In this document: piece by piece, positions 1 through 5,115 of the stretch
How positions within the stretch are numbered: the stretch's first letter is position 1
Layout of the letters: the number at the start of each line of letters is the position of its first letter
Source of the DNA: Pseudomonadota bacterium
GTDB taxonomy: Bacteria > Pseudomonadota > Gammaproteobacteria > Burkholderiales > Burkholderiaceae_C
Direction: 5' to 3'
Assembly: GCA_023418355.1 (NCBI GenBank)
Contig: JAEZZU010000275.1
Location: forward strand, 1-12,251
DNA: 12,251 bases
Made by a program: the position numbers and the translations under genes
The notes under the pieces: generated by a model
Database searches by the model: none
Told to the model about the DNA's origin: nothing
Seen by the model: the letters and a program-made list of their open reading frames with translations, nothing else

Positions 1-272
1 CGGCTGAACAGCGTGACGGCGTAGCGCAGGTCAATGAAGCCGTGGGCTCACTCGACCAGATGACACAGCAAAACGCCGCCCTGGTCGAGGAAAGTGCTGC
101 CGCAGCCCACAGCCTGCGCGCCCAGTCAGAGCACCTGCGTGCGCTGGTGCAGCGTTTCAAGGTGCAGCCTGGTGAGATGCAGCACGCGGCTGTGCCGCTG
201 CACGGCCCTGCCTCTCTGGGGTTAGGCACCACGGTGCCATCTGCCCATCGCGCGCCAGCGCTGATCGCCTGA
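1..272 (+). CDS. Methyl-accepting chemotaxis protein, C-terminal end (5' truncated by window)
   Basis: The frame is open from base 3 to the TGA at 270-272 and encodes about 89 residues. It contains the segment around QVNEAVGSLDQMTQQNAALVEE, typical of the last helix of the MCP cytoplasmic signalling domain in betaproteobacterial chemoreceptors. That coiled-coil hairpin docks CheW and CheA at the cell pole. An Ala-rich stretch follows, then a variable tail rich in His, Pro and Ala. The ligand-binding and membrane parts lie outside the window, so the signal sensed cannot be told. An ATG at 42 lies inside the conserved helix and is not a real start. The gene points toward nasR, but no terminator is visible in the short gap. 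A link to nitrate taxis is possible only by position and is not supported here. Confidence 0.85.
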   Translation, partial: AEQRDGVAQVNEAVGSLDQMTQQNAALVEESAAAAHSLRAQSEHLRALVQRFKVQPGEMQHAAVPLHGPASLGLGTTVPSAHRAPALIA

Positions 273-282
273 GCCTTCCTCT

Positions 283-311
283 TGGTGCACAGCGGCATAA
301 AAATTGCACCA
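283..311. repeat. Inverted repeat TGGTGCA-N15-TGCACCA upstream of nasR
   Basis: Two perfect 7-base inverted half-sites lie at 283-289 and 305-311, with centres 22 bp apart, about two helical turns. Each arm resembles one half of an NtrC site (TGCAC-N7-GTGCA), but the halves face the opposite way and are spaced too far apart for a canonical dimer site. The right arm overlaps the -12 region of a possible sigma-54 promoter. It could be an operator for nasR; the binding protein is unknown. Confidence 0.4.
293..308 (+). promoter_or_regulatory. Possible sigma-54 (-24/-12) promoter for nasR
   Basis: The sequence CGGCATAAAAATTGCA has GG and GC separated by exactly 10 bases, a full TTGCA at -12 and GGCA at -24. 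The expected first base is near 319, giving a leader of about 24 nt before the ATG at 343. The -24 element lacks the usual TGGCAC start and the AT-rich spacer could be chance, so this is weaker than the other two sigma-54 promoters. If real, the TTG at 304 cannot be the nasR start. Confidence 0.35.
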
Positions 312-342
312 CAGCGGGGAATCACCATTTTCGTCCCCCGCC

Positions 343-1596
343 ATGGATACTGCCCTGCACTTTCTGTCCGCTGCACGCCAGTGTGAAATCAACGAACTGC
401 AGCAACTGCTGCGCACCAGCAGCCTGGTTCGGACACTGGCCGAACTGATCCATGCCTTGCAGAAAGAAAGAGGCCTTTCCAGCATCTGGCTTGCCAGCCA
501 GGGCAGCCGGGCCGCGCAATCCTTGCAGGCACAGCGCATATCCAGCGATCAGGCCATTGCCACCGTGCGCGACATGCTGCATGCACTGGATGTATCCAGC
601 CTTGCTGGCGGACAAGGCGCTCGCCTGTGCAGCGACATTGCCTATGTCCTGCAAGGCATTGAGGCACTGCCCGCTCTGCGCCACCACGTCACGCAGCAGC
701 GCCTGAATGTCAACGATTCGACACAGGCTTACATTCGCCTGATTGCCGGCTTGCTGGCAGTTGTCTTTGAAGCGGCTGACAGTGCCACCTACCCCAGCAT
801 CTCTCGCCTGCTGGTTGCCATGTTCCACTTCATGCAGGGCAAGGAACTGGCCGGTCAGGAGCGTGCCACTGGTGCAGCCGCCTTTAGCGCGGGTCGCAGC
901 GACAGCGAGCGCCAACAGCACTGGCTGCATTTGATTGAGTCGCAGGAACGCTGCTTTCAGGTATTTGCGGAATGCGCACCTGCCGAACTGATCCTAGAGT
1001 GGAATCAGCTCGTGCTTGCTGGTACAGACCAGCTCACCATCGAGCGACTGCGGCGCATTGGCTGCACAGCCACCGCAGACAGCGCACCGCTGCCACGCGA
1101 TCTCAGCGAAGTGTGGTTTGAGGCATGCACCCACATCATGGATGGCATGCACCAGATTGAATCGCAACTGGCTCAGACGCTGGTTCAGGAATGTACGACC
1201 CACCTGCACAGTGCACAGCAAGCACTGCAGCAACCCGCCCAGCCCACACAGCCTGGCACCGAAGAGGAATGGCCTGAGTTCTTTGCCCAACCTTCCAGGC
1301 AGACCTGGGATGCCCAGCTTACGCCCCAGCTCAAAGCCTCCGTGCTGCAGGTCGTTCAGGAGCAGTCACAACGCCTGCAGACAATGCGTACCGAGCTGGA
1401 GGCCGTGCGGCAGGCACTGAACGAACGCAAAGTTGTGGAGCGTGCCAAGGGCATGCTGATGACGCAGCAGAACCTCAGTGAAAGCGAAGCCCATAAGCTG
1501 CTTCGCCAGACCGCCATGACACAGAACCGCCGCATTGTGGATGTGGCTCAGTCTGTGCTGTCCATGGCTGAACTATTGAACCTGCGCGCAACATAA
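343..1596 (+). CDS. nasR: NasR, nitrate/nitrite-responsive transcription antiterminator (NIT + ANTAR)
   Basis: This 417-residue cytoplasmic protein matches NasR, the positive regulator of nitrate assimilation in Klebsiella, which is of similar size. The N-terminal nitrate-sensing NIT domain (about 10-285) shows both signature segments: LQKERGLSS at 39-47 and MQGKELAGQERATG at 164-177. Their arginines (R43, R174) are in places comparable to family ligand-contacting residues, though I could not align them. A Pro/Gln-rich linker (about 295-330) leads into a coiled coil and the ANTAR three-helix RNA-binding domain (about 350-410), with VVERAKGMLM and the Ala/Leu-rich helix after it. ANTAR proteins bind paired hairpins with A1/G4 hexaloops, and such hairpins lie just downstream and before nirB. 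The ATG at 343 fits the family N-terminus; the only longer start is TTG 304, inside a possible promoter. No good ribosome site is visible; GGGGAA lies 21 nt upstream. Confidence 0.92.
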   Translation: MDTALHFLSAARQCEINELQQLLRTSSLVRTLAELIHALQKERGLSSIWLASQGSRAAQSLQAQRISSDQAIATVRDMLHALDVSSLAGGQGARLCSDIAYVLQGIEALPALRHHVTQQRLNVNDSTQAYIRLIAGLLAVVFEAADSATYPSISRLLVAMFHFMQGKELAGQERATGAAAFSAGRSDSERQQHWLHLIESQERCFQVFAECAPAELILEWNQLVLAGTDQLTIERLRRIGCTATADSAPLPRDLSEVWFEACTHIMDGMHQIESQLAQTLVQECTTHLHSAQQALQQPAQPTQPGTEEEWPEFFAQPSRQTWDAQLTPQLKASVLQVVQEQSQRLQTMRTELEAVRQALNERKVVERAKGMLMTQQNLSESEAHKLLRQTAMTQNRRIVDVAQSVLSMAELLNLRAT

Positions 1597-1598
1597 GC

Positions 1599-1614
1599 TG
1601 GCACGCTTCCTGCA
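1599..1614 (+). promoter_or_regulatory. Sigma-54 promoter for nrtABC
   Basis: TGGCACGCTTCCTGCA matches the sigma-54 consensus: TGGCACG at -24, and GG (1600-1601) to GC (1612-1613) with exactly 10 bases between. Only the first T of TTGCA is changed, to C. It begins 3 nt after the nasR stop. Transcription should start near 1625, just before the first leader hairpin. Sigma-54 needs an enhancer-binding activator, here presumably NtrC under nitrogen limitation. I see no clear NtrC site upstream within nasR, so its position is unresolved. Confidence 0.75.
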
Positions 1615-1633
1615 TGACAGGTACACGAATCCC

Positions 1634-1678
1634 GGCCAACGGCGGTCTGGAGTCAGTACTTCAAGGACAACGGCGTCC
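1634..1678 (+). ncRNA. ANTAR-type antiterminator RNA in the nrtA leader (P1, spacer hairpin, P2)
   Basis: P1 is 1634-1647: stem GGCC/GGUC with one G-U pair and loop AACGGC. P2 is 1665-1678: stem GGAC/GUCC and the same loop AACGGC. Both loops have A at position 1 and G at position 4, the hallmark of RNA bound by ANTAR proteins such as NasR and EutV. Between them, 1648-1663 can fold as a 6-bp hairpin with loop CAGU, which places P1 and P2 almost side by side. P2 shares bases 1667-1678 with the 5' arm of the following terminator-type hairpin, so both cannot form at once. Nitrate-bound NasR would stabilise P1/P2 and allow read-through into nrtA. The folding is by eye. Confidence 0.75.
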
Positions 1679-1732
1679 CCATCCCCTGCCCCGGCAGGCT
1701 GGATCGGGACGCCGTTGTGCTTTCTACCTCTT
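1667..1732 (+). terminator. Leader attenuator hairpin before nrtA
   Basis: A perfect 13-bp stem pairs 1667-1679 with 1706-1718. Its 26-nt loop can itself fold further, with CCTGC (1685-1689) against GCAGG (1694-1698). The 3' side is followed by GCTTTCTACCTCTT, which is pyrimidine-rich but not a clean U tract, so termination may be leaky or may use extra factors. It lies inside the transcript from the sigma-54 promoter and competes with P2. It is also the first terminator-like structure after nasR, so it probably ends nasR transcripts too. Confidence 0.65.
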
Positions 1733-1769
1733 ACGCGTTCTCTTAGTTCAGCCTCGAAGGAGCAGCACC

Positions 1770-3047
1770 ATGGCATCTATCCCCTCTGCCACCCCCCTTG
1801 CGCAAACTGCCGCCAGCCCCTCCCGCCGCCACTTTCTGAGCCAGTCCGCCGGCATGGCGGCTGGCGCCATGCTCTATGCACAGCTGGGCCACCATGGTGC
1901 CTGGGCTGCAGGATCTGACGCCCCTGAAAAAAAGGAAGTCAAGATCGGCTTTATCCCGCTGACCGACTGCGCCAGCGTGGTCATGGCATCGGTCCTGGGT
2001 TTTGACCAGAAATACGGCGTCAAGATCATCCCCACCAAGGAAGCCAGCTGGGCCGGCGTGCGTGACAAGCTCAGCAACGGTGATCTGGACATGGCCCATG
2101 TGCTCTACGGTCTGGTCTACGGCCTGCAGCTGGGCGTGGGCGGCGCCAAGAAAGACATGGCCGTTCTGATGACGCTCAACAACAATGGCCAGGCCATCAG
2201 CCTGTCCAAGAAACTGGCAGACAAAGGTGCCGTGGATGCTGCCAGCCTGGCCCAGCTGATGGCCAAGGAGAAGCGCGACTACACCTTTGCCCAGACCTTC
2301 CCCACCGGCACCCACGCCATGTGGCTGTACTACTGGCTGGCCAGCGCAGGCATCAACCCCTTCAAGGATGCCAAGGTCATCACCGTTCCCCCTCCCCAGA
2401 TGGTGGCGAACATGCGCGTGGGCAACATGGACGGTTTCTGCGTGGGCGAGCCCTGGAATCACCGCGCCATCATGGACAAGATTGGCATCACTGCCGTCAC
2501 CTCGCAGGACATCTGGCAGGACCATCCCGAAAAAGTGCTGGGCACCACAGCCGATTTCGTCCAGCAGAACCCCAACACCGCGCGCGCCGTGATGATGGCC
2601 ATCCTCGAAGCCAGCCAGTGGATTGACGCCAGCCTGCAAAACAAGGTGAAGATGGCTGAAACCATTGCCGACAAGTCCTACGTCAACACCAGCGTGGACG
2701 CCATCAACCAGCGCATTCTGGGCCGCTACCAGAACGGCCTGGGCAAGACCTGGGACGATGCCAACCACATGAAGTTCTTCAACGACGGCAGCGTGAACTT
2801 TCCCTATCTGTCAGACGGCATGTGGTTCCTCACCCAGCACAAGCGCTGGGGCTTGCTCAAGGAGCACCCCGACTATCTCGCCGTGGCCAAGCAGATCAAC
2901 CAGATTGATCTGTACAAGCAGGCTGCTTCACAGCTGAACATTGCGGTGCCCAAGAACGTCATGCGCAGCAGCAAACTCATTGACGGCAAGGTCTGGGACG
3001 GCAGCAACCCCGCCCAGTACGCCGACAGCTTTGCCATCAAGGTCTAA
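1770..3047 (+). CDS. nrtA: NrtA/NasF, periplasmic nitrate-binding protein of the ABC importer
   Basis: This 425-residue protein belongs to the CmpA/NrtA family of substrate-binding proteins and would deliver nitrate (perhaps nitrite) to NrtBC. A Tat signal is clear: SRRHFL at 18-23, a hydrophobic segment, and AWA at 44-46 as the likely cleavage site, so it is exported folded. There is no lipobox cysteine, unlike the lipoprotein NrtA of cyanobacteria. The mature part begins VKIGFIPLTDCASVVMA, typical of the family, and the rest is collinear with NrtA-like proteins. The ATG at 1770 is chosen because AAGGAG (1757-1762) lies 7 nt upstream; the frame is open back to 1614 but that stretch holds the promoter edge and leader hairpins. 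It is the first gene of nrtABC. Bicarbonate (CmpA) is the alternative ligand in this family, but the context argues for nitrate. Confidence 0.9.
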   Translation: MASIPSATPLAQTAASPSRRHFLSQSAGMAAGAMLYAQLGHHGAWAAGSDAPEKKEVKIGFIPLTDCASVVMASVLGFDQKYGVKIIPTKEASWAGVRDKLSNGDLDMAHVLYGLVYGLQLGVGGAKKDMAVLMTLNNNGQAISLSKKLADKGAVDAASLAQLMAKEKRDYTFAQTFPTGTHAMWLYYWLASAGINPFKDAKVITVPPPQMVANMRVGNMDGFCVGEPWNHRAIMDKIGITAVTSQDIWQDHPEKVLGTTADFVQQNPNTARAVMMAILEASQWIDASLQNKVKMAETIADKSYVNTSVDAINQRILGRYQNGLGKTWDDANHMKFFNDGSVNFPYLSDGMWFLTQHKRWGLLKEHPDYLAVAKQINQIDLYKQAASQLNIAVPKNVMRSSKLIDGKVWDGSNPAQYADSFAIKV

Positions 3048-3058
3048 GGAGCAACGCC

Positions 3059-4000
3059 ATGGTCAGTGCCGTTTTCCACACCCCGGCGCCTGCTGCGCCC
3101 AGCGCAGCACCTGCGAGCAGCGCCACTCCATCGGTCTCCACAATGGATCACAGCGCAAGTGCGGCGACACCTGCGAGCGCTGCCAGCGCACCACCGGCGA
3201 AAGCACCTGCGTCACAGACGGTACGCAAGCTCGCCAGCGCGGCGTTCCCGCCCTTGCTGGGCTTTGTGCTGCTGATCGGCATGTGGTCGCTGATTTCCAG
3301 CTCCACCGACGGCGCCATTCCTACCCCTCAGGCCACATGGCAACAGGCCCTTACCGTGTTCAGCGATCCGTTCTATCGCAATGGTCCCAATGACCAGGGC
3401 ATTGGCTGGAATGTGCTGTCTTCACTGGAACGCGTGGCCATGGGCTTTGGTCTGGCGGCACTGGTCGGCATTCCGCTGGGCTTTGTGATCGGGCGCTTTG
3501 CCTTCCTCTCACGCATGTGCAACCCCATCATTGGGCTGCTGCGCCCCGTCTCGCCGCTGGCCTGGCTGCCAATTGGCCTGCTGGTCTTCCAGGGTGCCAA
3601 CCCTGCCGCCATCTGGACCATCTTTATCTGCTCCATCTGGCCTATGGTCATCAACACGGCTGTCGGCGTGCAGCGTGTACCGCAGGACTACATGAACGTA
3701 GCCCGCGTACTTAACCTCTCCGAATGGAAGATTGCGACCACCATCCTGTTCCCTGCCGTGCTGCCCTATCTGCTGACGGGCGTGCGTCTGGCCGTGGGCA
3801 CTGCCTGGCTGGTGATCGTGGCGGCGGAGATGCTGACCGGCGGCGTAGGCATTGGCTTCTGGGTCTGGGACGAGTGGAACAACCTGAACGTGACCAACAT
3901 CATCATCGCCATCTTTGTGATCGGCGTGGTCGGCCTGATGCTGGAATGGGCACTGATCAAGCTGGCTTCGGCCTTTACGTATGAGGAGGTGAAGTCATGA
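3059..4000 (+). CDS. nrtB: NrtB/NasE, nitrate ABC transporter permease
   Basis: The gene encodes a 313-residue inner-membrane permease of the NrtB/CmpB/SsuC type (BPD_transp_1). Likely membrane segments lie at about 62-81, 123-146, 155-176, 183-201, 229-256 and 279-301. The EAA-like cytoplasmic loop that contacts the ATPase is visible around 212-241 (VARVLNLSEWKIATTI, then LFPAVLPYLLTG). The first 55 residues are an unusual Ala/Pro/Ser-rich extension before the first membrane helix. An internal ATG at codon 29 could give a shorter protein, but the AAGGAG at 3046-3051, overlapping the nrtA stop and 7 nt from the ATG at 3059, supports the long form. It overlaps nrtC by four bases (ATGA), which implies translational coupling. 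Confidence 0.92.
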   Translation: MVSAVFHTPAPAAPSAAPASSATPSVSTMDHSASAATPASAASAPPAKAPASQTVRKLASAAFPPLLGFVLLIGMWSLISSSTDGAIPTPQATWQQALTVFSDPFYRNGPNDQGIGWNVLSSLERVAMGFGLAALVGIPLGFVIGRFAFLSRMCNPIIGLLRPVSPLAWLPIGLLVFQGANPAAIWTIFICSIWPMVINTAVGVQRVPQDYMNVARVLNLSEWKIATTILFPAVLPYLLTGVRLAVGTAWLVIVAAEMLTGGVGIGFWVWDEWNNLNVTNIIIAIFVIGVVGLMLEWALIKLASAFTYEEVKS

Positions 4001-4797
4001 GCGACAAATTCATTGATATCCAGAACGTTGCACAGACCTTCCAGACCAGCAAGGGGTTGTTTCCGGCACTGCGCGACATCCACCTCAGCATTGCCAAGGG
4101 TGAGTTTGTCAGCCTCATCGGCCACTCGGGCTGCGGCAAGTCCACGCTGCTGAACCTGATTGCCGGACTGACCACGCCCACAGCAGGCGTTCTGCTGTGC
4201 GCCAACCGCGAGATCAAAGGCCCCGGCCCTGAACGTGCCGTGGTGTTTCAGAACCACTCGCTGCTGCCCTGGCTGACCTGCCACGCCAATGTCTATCTGG
4301 CTGTCGAGCGTGTGTTTGGCAAGCAGGAAAGCAAGGCCCAGCTCAAGACCCGCACCGATGCGGCGCTGGAACTGGTGGGGCTGAGCCATGCAGCCAGCAA
4401 GCGCCCGGGCGAAATCTCCGGCGGCATGAAGCAGCGCGTAGGTATTGCCCGTGCGCTATCGATGGAACCGCAGGTACTGCTCATGGACGAACCCTTTGGT
4501 GCGCTTGATGCGCTCACGCGCGCCAAGCTGCAGGATGAGCTGCTGGAGATCGTGGCCCGCACGCAGAGCACTGTGGTCATGGTCACGCACGATGTGGACG
4601 AGGCCGTGCTGCTGTCCGACAAGATCGTGATGATGACCAATGGCCCGGCCGCCACCATTGGTGAAGTGCTGCCCGTACCTCTGCCCCGTCCACGTGATCG
4701 CGTGGCCCTGGCCGAGGATGCGGAATACCAGCGTTGCCGCAAGGCTGTGATCGACTTTCTCTACACGCGCCAGAAGCACGTGGAACAAGCGGCCTGA
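3997..4797 (+). CDS. nrtC: NrtC/NasD-type nitrate ABC transporter ATP-binding protein
   Basis: A single ABC ATPase domain of 266 residues powers nitrate import with NrtB. Visible motifs are Walker A GHSGCGKST (42-50), Q-loop Gln85 in VVFQNHSLLPW, signature SGGMKQR (141-147), Walker B LLMDEP (161-166), D-loop GALD (168-171) and the switch His198. It lacks the C-terminal NrtA-like regulatory domain of cyanobacterial NrtC, so it resembles NrtD or Klebsiella NasD, and a homodimer is expected. The start overlaps the nrtB stop in ATGA. It is the last gene before a strong terminator at 4819-4850. Confidence 0.93.
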   Translation: MSDKFIDIQNVAQTFQTSKGLFPALRDIHLSIAKGEFVSLIGHSGCGKSTLLNLIAGLTTPTAGVLLCANREIKGPGPERAVVFQNHSLLPWLTCHANVYLAVERVFGKQESKAQLKTRTDAALELVGLSHAASKRPGEISGGMKQRVGIARALSMEPQVLLMDEPFGALDALTRAKLQDELLEIVARTQSTVVMVTHDVDEAVLLSDKIVMMTNGPAATIGEVLPVPLPRPRDRVALAEDAEYQRCRKAVIDFLYTRQKHVEQAA

Positions 4798-4818
4798 CCA
4801 CACAAGACCTCTGCCAAC

Positions 4819-4850
4819 AAGCCACCAGCCCTGTGCAGGTGGCTTTTTTT
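4819..4850 (+). terminator. Intrinsic terminator after nrtC
   Basis: An 8-bp stem, AAGCCACC (4819-4826) with GGTGGCTT (4838-4845), has an 11-nt loop and is followed by an unbroken run of T to 4850. This is a textbook rho-independent terminator 22 nt after the nrtC stop. It separates nrtABC from nirBD-nasA-cobA, which then needs its own promoter. Confidence 0.88.
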
Positions 4851-4888
4851 ATGTGCTGCACATTTCGCAATGCACACCTTGGTGCAAA

Positions 4889-4905
4889 TGCACCATCAAA
4901 GTGCA
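4889..4905. promoter_or_regulatory. NtrC-like enhancer site upstream of nirB
   Basis: TGCACCATCAAAGTGCA is a TGCAC-N7-GTGCA inverted repeat, the same 17-bp geometry as the classic NtrC sites before enteric glnA. Its centre is about 86 bp before the predicted nirB start point, acceptable for an enhancer. A neighbouring TGCAC-N6-GTGCA repeat lies at 4871-4886, one base short of the usual spacing, and more TGCAC-type words occur at 4852-4876. The cluster suggests cooperative NtrC binding under nitrogen limitation. Confidence 0.6.
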
Positions 4906-4956
4906 GCAAGGCAGCGAGCGCTCCCAGCTTCAGGCATCCACAAGGGCCGCTATGCC

Positions 4957-4972
4957 TGGCACAGCTTTTGCA
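4957..4972 (+). promoter_or_regulatory. Sigma-54 promoter for nirB-nirD-nasA-cobA
   Basis: TGGCACAGCTTTTGCA carries full TGGCAC and TTGCA elements, with GG (4958-4959) and GC (4970-4971) exactly 10 bases apart, a near-perfect -24/-12 promoter. Start is expected near 4983, one base before the first leader hairpin, leaving a leader of about 133 nt. With the NtrC-like site upstream it implies control by nitrogen status. Confidence 0.87.
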
Positions 4973-4983
4973 GTAAACAGCAC

Positions 4984-5049
4984 GCAGCCAAAGCTGGCTG
5001 CAGGGTTGAGGTGCAACGACGGACCAAGAACCCAAGACAAAGGCGTCTT
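4984..5049 (+). ncRNA. ANTAR-type antiterminator RNA in the nirB leader, with three hexaloop hairpins
   Basis: P1 (4984-5001) is a perfect 6-bp stem GCAGCC/GGCUGC with loop AAAGCU. P2 (5034-5049) is a perfect 5-bp stem AAGAC/GUCUU with loop AAAGGC. Both loops have A1 and G4 as ANTAR proteins require. The space between is filled by a third hairpin (5003-5033): GGGUU/AACCC, an internal loop, then GGUGC/GGACC with one G-G mismatch, closing on loop AACGAC, again A1 and G4. P2 shares 5039-5047 with the 5' arm of the terminator, so P2 and the terminator exclude each other. NasR with nitrate would favour P2 and read-through. The structures are folded by eye. Confidence 0.8.
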
Positions 5050-5091
5050 TCCGCGCAGCCATGCTGTGCAGGAACGACGCCTTTTTTGTTT
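5039..5091 (+). terminator. Leader attenuator (intrinsic terminator) before nirB
   Basis: A 9-bp stem, AAAGGCGTC (5039-5047) with GACGCCTTT (5076-5084), continues after one mismatch with TTCC/GGAA (5049-5052 with 5071-5074) and then an apical hairpin (5053-5059 with 5063-5069, loop CAT). A T tract follows (5082-5087, then G and TTT). It sits only 25 nt before the nirB ATG, downstream of the promoter, so by default it would stop transcription before the operon. It competes with ANTAR hairpin P2. Confidence 0.88.
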
Positions 5092-5115
5092 CCTAGTCCA
5101 CGCACGAGGGTCGTA

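Noticed and set aside
225..238. GGCACC-AC-GGTGCC inverted repeat near the end of the chemoreceptor gene as an NtrC site
   Set aside because: The half-site spacing is far too short for NtrC, and it lies inside coding sequence where chance palindromes are common.
304..342. Longer NasR starting at TTG 304
   Set aside because: No ribosome site, and it overlaps a possible promoter and the inverted repeat. The family N-terminus fits the ATG at 343.
322..930. Long minus-strand open frame inside nasR, and similar ones opposite nrtA, nirB and nasA
   Set aside because: These are third-position shadows of well-supported genes in high-GC DNA, without recognisable domains or ribosome sites.
1205..1240. 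TGCACAGTGCA and nearby TGCA words in nasR as enhancers for the nrtA promoter
   Set aside because: Spacing does not match NtrC dimer sites and they are about 390 bp from the promoter; they fit ordinary Gln/His/Ala codon runs.
1614..1769. In-frame upstream extension of nrtA (52 extra codons from an ATG at 1614)
   Set aside because: It begins at the last base of the sigma-54 promoter, before the predicted start point, and runs through the leader hairpins. The Tat signal and a good ribosome site mark the ATG at 1770.
5061..5096. Possible 11-codon leader peptide inside the nirB attenuator, which might suggest ribosome-mediated attenuation
   Set aside because: No Shine-Dalgarno sequence precedes it, its codons are unremarkable, and the ANTAR hairpins already explain the switch.
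4870..5115. In-frame upstream extension of nirB (82 extra codons)
   Set aside because: It covers NtrC-like sites, the sigma-54 promoter and a terminator, and resembles no protein. NirB starts MKKFKLVLVGNG with a ribosome site just before. The open frame is a side effect of high GC.
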